64,000 bases of DNA from Neoarius graeffei. Lineage: Eukaryota > Chordata > Actinopteri > Siluriformes > Ariidae. The stretch is from the NCBI RefSeq assembly GCF_027579695.1, contig NC_083577.1, positions 36,679,198 to 36,743,197 of the forward strand. Direction: 5' to 3'. The notes under the pieces were generated by a model that saw only the letters and a program-made list of their open reading frames with translations, was not told the origin of the DNA and ran no database searches. Both the position numbers and the translations under genes were made by a program. This document shows, piece by piece, positions 1 through 9,177 of the stretch (positions within the stretch are counted from its first letter, which is position 1; each line of letters opens with the position of its first letter).

Positions 1-992
1 TTTTCAAAGGGTTATGGTGGTTAAATTGCTGATTTTCTAAACATATGCCATGTCTATTTCAGACGCGTCACATCCATAACGCTGACTTTTCCTTCTGAAA
101 CTCTGCATGAAATACAAAATATTTTAAACAAAGATTTTTTAATATTCACCTTGGACCCCTCTATCAAACGGATATCTCCATTTCGACATTAGGTTTACGA
201 TTTCACAGAGTTTGATAAAAATGTACAGTCACCCAAGAAAAGTGATACTTTTTCTGTCACACCCATAACGCATCTTTTATTGGCATTTTCTGGCATGCCC
301 TAGATGTACTATGGGAATTGTTCTTGTTCTATCACTTCTCCAGTATGGTACATCCTTAAAATATGCAACACCTGTTTAAATACTGGGAGACAATAAAACA
401 TGCACTGGGTCATTTGTTGCCATTTTGAGTTCAAGTGTCACGTCCATAACGCTGGAATTGCTCACGGCTGGATACCACCAGGACATTCGGCTGTCAAAAT
501 CTCTACTTGTGGGCCATTTTCTTCTGTATCAGTAAAATCAAAGCTAATTTCCTCAGCATCGCTCCTATTTTCTGGTGTGTCCGTCATTGCAACTGCACCG
601 AGTGGTTACTGGTATGACGTCACGCAGCTGTTCCATTGACTGAGAGGGGGCACTGCGAACGCGGAAAATTTCAAGTGATGGGCATGATCAAATAAGGACC
701 GATTACAACCGTGGGAAGCTTTTGAAAAATCGACGGTCAATTTATTTCGAATCTCGAAAGCATTCTGGTGCAGAATAATGCGACTTTTATTGCCACTGCA
801 TGACGCCTGTAAGTATTAATGTACTTAGACTTTTGTTTATACTTTTCAGTATAAGCCAAGTATACTTCACTTTACTATTCTTAAGTATATACAATATAGT
901 TTATAAAAAGTCAACTTCAAGTATACTTCCTCAGTTTTAGTAAAAAATAAGTATACTCATAGTACACTTGAATAAACTTCTTTTTGCTAAGG
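1..992. other. No gene recognised; unclassified repeat-like DNA
   Basis: I see no convincing coding exon here. The short motif ccataacg recurs three times (near 73, 265 and 446), each after a cacatc-, cacacc- or cacgtc-like context. Copies of aagtatactt recur between about 840 and 980. This looks like decayed repeat sequence, but I cannot assign a family. Confidence 0.5.
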
Positions 993-1064
993 GTTGCAAA
1001 TTATTACATTCTGTTTTTATTTCCAGTTTACACAGCATCCCAACTTTTTTGGAATTGGGGTTGT
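993..1064 (-). repeat. Tc1-like terminal inverted repeat remnant
   Basis: About 70 bp ending in the block cccaacttttttggaattgg and then ggttgta. It matches, with some substitutions, the outer end of the complete Tc1 element at 48795-50399. Only this end is visible; the transposase and the other end are gone. Confidence 0.7.
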
Positions 1065-1131
1065 AATAAACAGACGACACCAAATGACAGCTATCTGGAT
1101 ATTTCATGAGCAGATCGCAAACAAAAATATC

Positions 1132-1499
1132 TCATCTCATTATCTCTAGCCGCTTTACCCTTCTACAGGGTCGCAGGCAAGCTGGAGCCTATCCCAGCTG
1201 ACTATGGGCGAAAGGCGGGGTACACCCTGGACAAGTCGCCAGGTCATCACAGGGCTGACACATAGACACAGACAACCATTCACACTCACACCTACGGTCA
1301 ATTTAGAGTCACCAGTTAACCTAACCTGCATGTCTTTGGACTGTGGGGGAAACCGGAGCACCCGGAGGAAACCCACGCGGACACGGGGAGAACATGCAAA
1401 CTTCGCACAGAAAGGCCCTCGCCGGCCACGGGGCTCGAACCCAGGACCTTCTTGCTGTGAGGCGGCAGCGCTAACCACTACACCACCGTGCCGCCCCCG
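1132..1499 (-). mobile_element. DANA-like tRNA-derived SINE
   Basis: Minus-strand copy of the commonest repeat in the window. Read on the minus strand it opens with a tRNA-like head containing A-box-like (tggtgtagtggttagcgc) and B-box-like (gggttcgagcccc) RNA polymerase III promoter motifs. A conserved body follows (gcatgttctccccgtgtccg, then ccacagtccaaagacatg), and then a tail near ctctagccgct. An 11-bp target duplication, acaaaaatatc, flanks it at 1121-1131 and 1500-1510. Open frames across it are not genes. Confidence 0.9.
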
Positions 1500-1754
1500 A
1501 CAAAAATATCAACAAGTTCATTCCTTTCAGTAAACTGAAACAGGGGTTCTAGGTATGACCATGGGTGTTCATTCCCCAGAAGAACTGCCTCCTTCCATTC
1601 TGCCATCAACTGATCATGTTAAATAATGCTGCAGAGAAATCACTGAACTTGATTTTATCCAGACTATGGACGTGATGTGACCCTAGTGATTACTGACAGG
1701 CTGTCTCAATGTCACCTGTGAAAAAAACCAATCACGTTTTAGAAAAAAAAAAAC

Positions 1755-1955
1755 ATCCCCTTTCAAAGCTGCTTCATAGTAATGAGTAACAAGGACCTTG
1801 ATAGAAATGTAGTGGAGTGAAAAGTACGATGTTTGTCTTTCAAATGTAGTGAAGTTAGTCATAAGTTTCCAAAAAAAAAACTCCAAGTACAGTACTCAAA
1901 GTGTATTTAAGTACAGTATTCAAGTAAATATACTTTGTTACTGTCCACCTCTGTT
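1755..1955 (-). mobile_element. hAT-like non-autonomous element end (remnant)
   Basis: On the minus strand the sequence starts CAGAGGTGGACAGTAAC and continues with many aagtac/gtactt-type subterminal repeats. A CAG-initial end with repeated subterminal motifs is typical of hAT-type MITEs in fishes. I could not find a matching second end or target duplication, so it is probably a fragment. Confidence 0.45.
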
Positions 1956-2157
1956 TATACCATAACTGTCAATTTTCATGATTGAAAAAAATAAATTTTT
2001 AAAATTTTGTTCATGGCGGCAGGGTCCAACTTTTCCTAACTAAGCATCATACTCTATCTCTTATTGTTCTGGATCTATAGGGTACAGTGACCAGACGTCC
2101 TGGTTTGTAACAGCTAGCACAAATTACTATGACTTTAGTCACAGTCTCTATCAAGTG

Positions 2158-2870
2158 AACTGTGGGTGGTAGAAAAGGGCAACTGGACTTGCTTGAAGAT
2201 TCTTGAAAACGTTTCACCTCTCGTCCAAAAGGCTTCCTCAGTTCTGTCTGACTAATAGGGAGTATCAGATATTTATCCTCTCCTGGCTCAGAATCAGAAT
2301 CAGAATTCTGATGACCAGCTCATCTAAGGTGTCACTGAGGCATCATGTTGGTGTGGGTCGCTGGAGGCTGGGTGTGAATGGCGAGTCATTAGGGTGATCA
2401 AAGGATTGCCCGTTAGGGTGATCAATGGCAATCTGACTCTCTCTGTCCTCCTGTGAGTCCCCGAAAACAGCTGGGTCCTGGCGTACACCCAGCCGTCTGG
2501 GAAGAGTGTCCAAGACCACCTTGTAGATGGTTGACAAATGATGTCTTAGACCCCCACCTCTGTTCAGTGATGGCCGTTCCAGGTTTACAAAAATGGCTTC
2601 TTTGACTCCTCGCTCATACCAACGATCCTCTCTGGCTAAAATGCGTACGTCACAATCCCGAAATGAGTGTCCTTCATTGTTAAGATGAATGTAGACAGCC
2701 GAGTCCTGGCCTGAGGAGCTGGCTCTCCTGTGTTGGGCCAAGCGCCTGTATAGCGGTTGCTTCGTCTCCCCAATATACGAATTTGTGCAATTCTCACTGC
2801 ACTGAATTGCATACACTACGTTGTCCTGTTTGTGTCTGGGTATTCTGTCCTTAGCGTGGACCAGTTTCTG
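2158..2870 (-). repeat. Left inverted arm of the Penelope-like element
   Basis: Reverse complement of 4907-5619. Paired positions add to 7777 at every point I checked, so the arms have no net indel. The minus-strand open frame at 2343-2816 is only the mirrored GIY-YIG end of the retroelement protein and should not be counted as a separate gene. Confidence 0.92.
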
Positions 2871-2887
2871 TTTCCACGCATTTTGGG

Positions 2888-5434
2888 ATGAGAACCCTTC
2901 GACTGGTGCGGGAGTATGAGAAGTGTTCCAGAAAACTGGCAGACTACAGAAACCACCTGCGTTTTAACCTGAGATGCCGACAAACCAACATTATCCCCAC
3001 TAGCCTACGCCTATTTTCAACGGTTAAAGGACACAGAGCTGAGATAATCCTGCAGAAAGCCCAGAAGTGGCTTCTCAATGAGAGAGTGAGACAAGTACAT
3101 TTCACCATCGATGCTCTCCAGAACAAGACTAAACTGAGGTTTGAGGAGTTGACAGCCCTTCTTCCCAGTGAAGTTTTGGAACGAGTCTCTGATCTCACTG
3201 AGAAGGCACAGCTTTCACAACACACCAAAGGTAAGGAACGTCAGATGCGCAAATTTCAAAAATTGCTGTCTAAAACCACCTCCTCTGGCAAGACAGAAGG
3301 TCTGACTTGGAGGAAGAAATCTGACCAGGCTACACAACCGGACATAGAAGAGAAATGGGTGAAGAACTTATCCAACAGGGTACTCACCCAACCAGAGAGA
3401 GATGTCTTATCCAAGGGTCTTAACTTTGCAGTTTCACCTGAGCGGATACCGGTAGTAGAACTCATCACAGCCACAGAGACAGCCATCAGGAACAACAACC
3501 TGACCAACACGGAGTCAGAACAACTTAGACTGAAGATATCAGCTGCTCTATCCAGTGCGAAAGCACCCCCCTCCAACCTCACCAGCCAAGAAAGGAGGGC
3601 TCTTACAGTGCTTCAAAGAGACCGGAACATCACCATCCTTCCTGCTGACAAAGGGAGATGCACAGTGGTGCTAAACACAGCGGACTACCACTCCAGGATG
3701 ACCAGTCTCCTCAGTGATACAACCACTTATGAAACATTGAGGAGGGACCCCACAAGTGGTTACAAAAAGAAAGTTGTTAGCTGCTTGCAACAACTAGAAA
3801 AGGACCAAGCCATCAACCGAGCTCTTTACTACAGATTGTACCCTGGGGAAGCCGTGCCTCTCATATACGGACTCCCCAAGATTCACAAAGAAGGAGCTCC
3901 TCTCAGACCTATTATCAGCAGTATAAACTCGGTCACATATAACATTGCTAAACACCTAGCCACAATCTTGGCTCCTCTGGTTGGGAATACACCATATCAT
4001 GTCAAAAATTCCCAAGATTTTGCTTCTAAAGTTGCAGACCTCAAACTAGATTCAGATGAAACCATGGTTTCCTACGATGTCACTTCTCTGTTCACCTGCA
4101 TTCCCACCACAGAAGCAGTCGAATCTGTAAGAAAACGACTCCTTCAGGATAGCTCCTTACTGGGTAGAACGAAACTCACCACGGATCAGATTTGCACCCT
4201 GCTTGACCTCTGCCTGACTACCACTTATTTCCAGTTTAATGAAAGTTTCTACAGACAGAAGCATGGATGCGCCATGGGATCACCAGTGTCCCCTATTGTG
4301 GCTAATTTATACATGGAGGAAGTGGAACATATAGCTTTGACCACTTTTGCAGGAGTTGCTCCCAGCCATTGGTTTAGATACGTGGATGATACTTGGGTTA
4401 AAATCAAAATCCAGGAGGTGGAAGCTTTCTCGAAACACATCAATGCAGTGGATAGCAACATTAACTTCACTCGGGAGGATGTCAGTGGGAATAATCTAGC
4501 CTTCTTGGATTGTGATGTACACATTAGACAAGACAGAAGCCTTAGTATCGAGGTCTACCGGAAACCCCCACACACAGACCAGTACCTACTTTTCGACTCT
4601 CACCACCCACTGGAACATAAATTGGGGGTCATTAGGACCTTGCAACACAGGGCTCAGAACATTCCTACAACATTAGAGGGAAAAGAGAAGGAGCAGAACC
4701 ATATCAAGAAAGCACTTCAGAATTGCGGTTATCCCAACTGGGCTTTCCTAAAGAGCATAAAAAGGAACATAACTGACAAGGATGATAACAGGAACAAACG
4801 CAAGAACATTGTCATTCCCTACATTTCTGGTCTATCTGAGAAACTCAGGAGGATCTTCTACAAACACAACATTCCAGTACATTTCAGACCCAATAACACC
4901 CTGAAGCAGAAACTGGTCCACGCTAAGGACAGAATACCCAGACACAAACAGGACAACGTAGTGTATGCAATTCAGTGCAGTGAGAATTGCACAAATTCGT
5001 ATATTGGGGAGACGAAGCAACCGCTATACAGGCGCTTGGCCCAACACAGGAGAGCCAGCTCCTCAGGCCAGGACTCGGCTGTCTACATTCATCTTAACAA
5101 TGAAGGACACTCATTTCGGGATTGTGACGTACGCATTTTAGCCAGAGAGGATCGTTGGTATGAGCGAGGAGTCAAAGAAGCCATTTTTGTAAACCTGGAA
5201 CGGCCATCACTGAACAGAGGTGGGGGTCTAAGACATCATTTGTCAACCATCTACAAGGTGGTCTTGGACACTCTTCCCAGACGGCTGGGTGTACGCCAGG
5301 ACCCAGCTGTTTTCGGGGACTCACAGGAGGACAGAGAGAGTCAGATTGCCATTGATCACCCTAACGGGCAATCCTTTGATCACCCTAATGACTCGCCATT
5401 CACACCCAGCCTCCAGCGACCCACACCAACATGA
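2888..5434 (+). CDS. Penelope-like reverse transcriptase with GIY-YIG endonuclease
   Basis: Open frame of 848 codons encoding the single protein of a Penelope-like element. It copies element RNA and nicks the target DNA. An N-terminal basic region is followed by reverse transcriptase motifs: LPADKGR, YGLPKIHKEG, the catalytic aspartate in VSYDVTSLF (D397), GCAMGSPVSP, and the YVDD box at 498-501. The C-terminal GIY-YIG endonuclease begins at Y693 (YAIQC) with SYIGE at about 704-708 and downstream arginines in LYRRLAQHRR. The frame carries no stop or frameshift. The start is the first ATG just inside the left-arm junction, so the true N-terminus could lie elsewhere. Family context (fish Neptune/Poseidon group) is inferred. 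Whether it is active cannot be judged from sequence alone. Confidence 0.92.
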   Translation: MRTLRLVREYEKCSRKLADYRNHLRFNLRCRQTNIIPTSLRLFSTVKGHRAEIILQKAQKWLLNERVRQVHFTIDALQNKTKLRFEELTALLPSEVLERVSDLTEKAQLSQHTKGKERQMRKFQKLLSKTTSSGKTEGLTWRKKSDQATQPDIEEKWVKNLSNRVLTQPERDVLSKGLNFAVSPERIPVVELITATETAIRNNNLTNTESEQLRLKISAALSSAKAPPSNLTSQERRALTVLQRDRNITILPADKGRCTVVLNTADYHSRMTSLLSDTTTYETLRRDPTSGYKKKVVSCLQQLEKDQAINRALYYRLYPGEAVPLIYGLPKIHKEGAPLRPIISSINSVTYNIAKHLATILAPLVGNTPYHVKNSQDFASKVADLKLDSDETMVSYDVTSLFTCIPTTEAVESVRKRLLQDSSLLGRTKLTTDQICTLLDLCLTTTYFQFNESFYRQKHGCAMGSPVSPIVANLYMEEVEHIALTTFAGVAPSHWFRYVDDTWVKIKIQEVEAFSKHINAVDSNINFTREDVSGNNLAFLDCDVHIRQDRSLSIEVYRKPPHTDQYLLFDSHHPLEHKLGVIRTLQHRAQNIPTTLEGKEKEQNHIKKALQNCGYPNWAFLKSIKRNITDKDDNRNKRKNIVIPYISGLSEKLRRIFYKHNIPVHFRPNNTLKQKLVHAKDRIPRHKQDNVVYAIQCSENCTNSYIGETKQPLYRRLAQHRRASSSGQDSAVYIHLNNEGHSFRDCDVRILAREDRWYERGVKEAIFVNLERPSLNRGGGLRHHLSTIYKVVLDTLPRRLGVRQDPAVFGDSQEDRESQIAIDHPNGQSFDHPNDSPFTPSLQRPTPT

Positions 5435-5619
5435 TGCCTCAGTGACACCTTAGATGAGCTGGTCATCAGAATTCTGATTCTGATTCTGAGCCAGGAGAGG
5501 ATAAATATCTGATACTCCCTATTAGTCAGACAGAACTGAGGAAGCCTTTTGGACGAGAGGTGAAACGTTTTCAAGAATCTTCAAGCAAGTCCAGTTGCCC
5601 TTTTCTACCACCCACAGTT
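4907..5619 (+). repeat. Right inverted arm of the Penelope-like element
   Basis: Covers the last 176 codons of the reverse transcriptase/endonuclease frame plus 3' untranslated sequence. It is mirrored at 2158-2870. Confidence 0.92.
5536..5573 (+). ncRNA. Candidate hammerhead ribozyme core
   Basis: The segment holds CTGAGGA (5536-5542), a possible stem II (GCCT paired with AGGT), then GAAAC (5562-5566). This is the order of the conserved hammerhead core CUGANGA - stem II - GAAA. Flanking GAA before the core can pair with TTC after it as a short stem I. Stem III would be very short (ACGT). Hammerhead motifs with minimal helix III are known in terminal repeats of Penelope-like elements. The mirrored copy lies at 2204-2241 on the minus strand. 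Folding was judged by eye only. Confidence 0.45.
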
Positions 5620-5668
5620 TACTATGACCTGGATGATTGAGAATCTTCACAGACATCTCTATCAAGTG

Positions 5669-6371
5669 TTTTTTGCACTTGTATAATAATCAGTGAATTT
5701 GTAAACCCAGAATTTTTTTTTCACCCTGATCAAATCACACAGTTTTGTTCAACAATAACTTGACCTTGCAACATTCAATGAAGGTGAACATTCAGAACAA
5801 GAACTTTTGCAAAATGGTTTCAGGGGAAGTTCCTTTACAACAATTGTATTTTGTGCTATTAACACCTCATAATTCAGTCACTTTGACCCATATCCCGAGC
5901 CAAGTTATACATACACAGTGAAAATATAATACCAACATTCCACACATGGATAGAACTAACAACAAAACTTATAGTGAGATATGTAGCAAATGAATGCTTG
6001 GGCAGTTTAAGCTTCATACTGTCTGTGTGGAAACGTGCTTGAAGATCTGTTGCTCCACATCTGTGTCTGGGGGTTTCATTTTTTTATAAAATGAGAGATT
6101 AAAGCATATACGCAGAGCCATAGCCTCACTTTTGTTTATAAATGCCTTGAGACCTCAAGAATGGCACAGGAATAGTTTTAAGCGTTAACAATAAATCTAA
6201 TATGGTAATTTTCATGATTAAAGTGATTCATATAGGTAGTGGTCTGAATGAATGACCTTGACGTCCGTAACGTCACAGCAGGAAGTCTATCGGTCTCATC
6301 GCCATTTCTGCTATACTAAAATACAGAGCTAACTGCAACTTTGATCCTTTATTCTGAGCTAATTTATTGCC
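5669..6371. other. No gene recognised
   Basis: AT-rich sequence between the Penelope-like element and the THAP exon. I see no coding exon or clear repeat ends. The final 130 bp lead into the THAP start codon and could hold its promoter or 5' leader. Confidence 0.4.
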
Positions 6372-6581
6372 ATGCCACGTAGATGTGTTGCTGCACCCAG
6401 CAGCAACACGACAGAAGGTGGATTTACGTTGCATTCATGGTCCAAGAATGTTCAAACTGCAAAGATTTGGACGTGTTTTGTGAGAAGTTCACGGGCACAT
6501 TGGGCGCCTATGAAGTGGTCTCTCCTCTGTTCTGCACATTTTACTGAAGACTCATACAAAACCTCTGATCTGTTGATCTGA
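6372..6581 (+). pseudogene. THAP-domain exon fragment (transposase-like)
   Basis: Sixty-nine codons opening MPRRCVAAPSSN and containing CSAHFTEDSY near residue 54. This is the beginning and end of a THAP zinc-binding DNA-recognition domain, found in P-element-type transposases and derived host genes. THAP uses a C2CH set: Cys-x(2-4)-Cys, later Cys-x2-His. Here the first Cys and the final CxxH are visible, but the expected second Cys (CVAxxCSN in most members) is replaced in PSSN. The frame runs out at the junction with a damaged Tc1 copy at about 6586, so the rest is lost or displaced. I read it as a broken, probably transposon-derived, exon. Confidence 0.65.
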
Positions 6582-6585
6582 TCCG

Positions 6586-7650
6586 TTTTTCCTTTAGAAT
6601 TCGCTGGTATAATTCAAAATTCATTGTTCCATCAATGATGGCAAGCCATCCTGGCCCAGATGCAGCAAAACAGGCCCAAACCATGATACCACCACCACCA
6701 TGTTTCACAGATGGGATAAGGTTCTTATGCTGGAATGCAGTGTTTTCCTTTCTCCAAACATAACGCTTCTCATTTAAACCAAAAAGTTCTATTTTGGGTG
6801 GCACGGTGGTGTAGTGGTTAGCACTGTTGCCTCACAGCAAGAAGGTCCAGGTTTGAGCCCCATGGCCGGCGAGGGCCTTTCTGTGTGGAGTTTGTATGTT
6901 CTCCCCGTGTCCGTGTGGGTTTCCTCCGGGTGCTCCGGTTTCCCCCACAGTCCAAAGACATGTAGTTTAGGTTAACTGGTGGCTCTAAATTGACTGTAGG
7001 TGTGAATGTGAGTGTGAATAGTTGTCTGTGTCTATGTGTCAGCCCTATGATGACCTGGTGACTTGTCCAGAGTGTACCCCGCCTTTTGCCCATAGTCAGC
7101 TGCGATAGGCTCTAGCTTGCTTACGACCCTCTAGAACAAGATAAAGCAGCTAGAGATAATGAGATGAGATGAGAAGTTCTATTTTGGTCTCATCCATCCA
7201 CAAAACATTTTTCCAATAGCCTTCTGGCTTGTCCATGTGATCTTTAGCAAACTGCAGATGAGTAGCAATGCTCTTTTTGAAGAGCAGTGGCTTTTTCCTT
7301 GCAACCCTGCCATGCACACCATTGTTGTTCAGTGTTCTCCTGATGATGGACTCATGAACATTAACATTAGCCAATGTGAGAGAGGCCTTCAGTTGCTTAG
7401 AAGTTACCCTGAGGTCCTTTGTGACCTCACCAACTATTACACGCCTTGCTCTTGGAGTGATCTTTGTTGGTCGATCACTCCTGGGGAGGGTAGAAATGGT
7501 CTTGTCTTTCCTCCATTTGTACACAATCTGTCTCACTGTAGATTGGTGGAGTCCAAATTCTTTAGAGATGGTTTTGTAACCTTTTCCAGCCTGATGAGCA
7601 TCAACAATGCTTTGCCTGAGGTCCTCAGAAATCTCCTTTATTCATGCCAT
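6586..7650 (-). pseudogene. Tc1-like transposase, degenerate
   Basis: The likely start codon is at 7650-7648, but codon 3 is TGA where the sister copy at 29243 has CGA. The helix-turn-helix part (ending near 7237) still shows TISTLPRSDRPTKITPRAR. The catalytic part after the SINE shows KIELFGLNEKRYVWRKENT and the HGGGGIMVWACF block. The second catalytic Asp and the Glu are missing because the copy is truncated at its 3' end. No function is expected. Confidence 0.85.
6798..7173 (+). mobile_element. DANA-like SINE nested in the Tc1 transposase
   Basis: Plus-strand copy with tRNA-like head (ggtggtgtagtggttagcac) and tail near agataatgagatgag. The 14-bp duplication aagttctattttgg is present at 6784-6797 and 7174-7187, so the insertion came after the Tc1. 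Confidence 0.93.
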
Positions 7651-8015
7651 GATACACTTCCACAAACATGTGTTGTGAAGATCAGACTTTGACAGATCCC
7701 TGTTCTTTAAATAAAACAGGGTGCTCACTCACACCTGATTGTCATCCCACTGATTAAAAACACCTGACTCTAATTTCACCTTCAAATTAACTGCCAATCC
7801 TAGAGGTTCACATACTTTTTGCCACTCACAGATATGTAATATTGGATCATTTTCCTCAATAAATAAATGGCCAAGTATATTTTTTGTCTCATTTGTTTAA
7901 CTGGGTTCTCTTTATCTACTTTTAGGACTTGTGTGAAAATCTGATGTTGTTTTAGGTCATATTTAGGCAGAAATATAGAAAATTCTAAAGGGTTCACAAA
8001 CTTTCAAGCACCACT

Positions 8016-8502
8016 GTATGTCTGAGGTGATTTCTGTGGCACCTGCCATCAATGAACTATCTGATGTTAACATGTTGGGCTACATCGTACCTATAGGGAA
8101 CGAAAAAAAAAAGGGCACACAAACACATTGTAACACTACCAATGTAAGAATGGGTAACTGCAAGTTTTCTGAGAGCTGGCAAGTTTTGCCAGTGTTGTGG
8201 AACTGCCCCCAGGCGTGAATGATGGTGTGTGTTATTTTTATATGTGGAAATATAATGTGTGTGTGTGTGTTAGTACAGACATGTGCAAGAACATAATTGC
8301 CCTTATTTTTTTCTGTGTCACACAAAACCTCTAAGTCTAAACCTCTAAATGACTTCCTACCGTGTTTTATCTTTATATTTGATCATGTGTGTGGAATTGA
8401 GAGAAACGGAGAAGTAGATAATACAATCTGGGGGACTGTTCTCTGGAACTCAACCAGTCTTTGCAGCAACGTGCAAATGACTTGTTTTGTGGTTCCATCA
8501 GA

Positions 8503-8543
<41 letters not shown>
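8016..8543. other. No gene recognised; GT microsatellite at the right edge
   Basis: Unassigned sequence. A short open frame beginning at 8018 is the only coding-like signal and resembles nothing I know. An uninterrupted GT run occupies about 8505-8539. Confidence 0.5.
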
Positions 8544-8875
8544 TGCAAAAGTAGGTATACAGTAAGGATTATTTCATTTAATACTATAATTGATTAAAGG
8601 AGGGTTTTCGCACACAAGCCATGTTCTGTTGATGACATGGTTCAGTTCATGGGGGGGGGCTTGCCAGGAAATTGATGCTGATAACACATTGCTAGAGTGT
8701 GCGTGGGTATTCACACTTGACTAGTAGAATGTGTGAATGCCGGGGGCAAACAGTTTGAACATTTGAGGGATTAATATGTTTATTATTGATATGATTATAG
8801 ATATGTTTGTATAATCAATAAAATAATGTTTTGTGCGAACAGTTTGTTTTTCATGACAGTATACCTACTTTTGCA
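8544..8875. mobile_element. 332-bp inverted-repeat element (MITE-like)
   Basis: It begins with tgcaaaagtaggtatac (8544-8560) and ends with the exact reverse complement (8859-8875). A GT-rich microsatellite lies on both sides (to 8543 and from about 8880), as if the element inserted into a GT tract. There is no coding capacity. I do not see a clear target duplication, so the superfamily is unknown. Confidence 0.65.
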
Positions 8876-9177
8876 GCCCTGTGTGTGTGTGTGGTTGCAT
8901 GTATCTGAGTGATGGTGAGAATGTAGTTATGACTGAAGGAGAGACATAAAAAGGCAAAAGGGGAGAGAGTTCTAAACATTTTGTGACCAATGATTATACA
9001 TTTTCCTTCACAGTTCAGTGTTAAGTTTTAAAAATGCATTCTTTTAATGTCTGATTGTTCATTATTATTTGACCTTATACTAGCGCATCTCAAAATATTG
9101 GAATATTGTGAAAGTAAATTTTTTTCGTAATTTAATTCAAAAAGGGAAACTCTCATATACTTTGTTCATTACATATA

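Larger units (their letters stand above)
2158..5655 (+). mobile_element. Penelope-like retroelement with inverted arms
   Basis: A complete-looking Penelope-like element. It has a 713-bp left arm (2158-2870), an 848-codon open frame (2888-5434), and a 713-bp right arm (4907-5619) that is the reverse complement of the left arm and includes the end of the frame. A short unique tail follows (5620-5655). The 13-mer tctctatcaagtg lies on both sides (2145-2157 and 5656-5668) and may be a target duplication. The left flank also resembles the element tail (tactatgac...cacag), so the exact boundary is uncertain. Inverted or tandem partial copies at the 5' end are a known habit of this class. Confidence 0.9.
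6586..8015 (-). mobile_element. Tc1-like transposon, one end missing, split by a SINE
   Basis: Same family as the copy at 28876-30859. The right terminal repeat ends at 8015 (aagcaccactg on the plus strand) next to a TA. The left part stops abruptly inside the transposase at about 6586, next to the THAP fragment, so one inverted repeat and the transposase 3' end are deleted. Confidence 0.85.

Noticed and set aside
1155..1533. Overlapping open frames of about 107-109 codons on both strands
   Set aside because: They recur wherever the SINE occurs and are translations of the SINE body, not genes.
2343..2816. Minus-strand 157-codon open frame similar to GIY-YIG endonuclease
   Set aside because: It is the mirrored end of the Penelope-like gene inside the inverted arm, without reverse transcriptase or start context.
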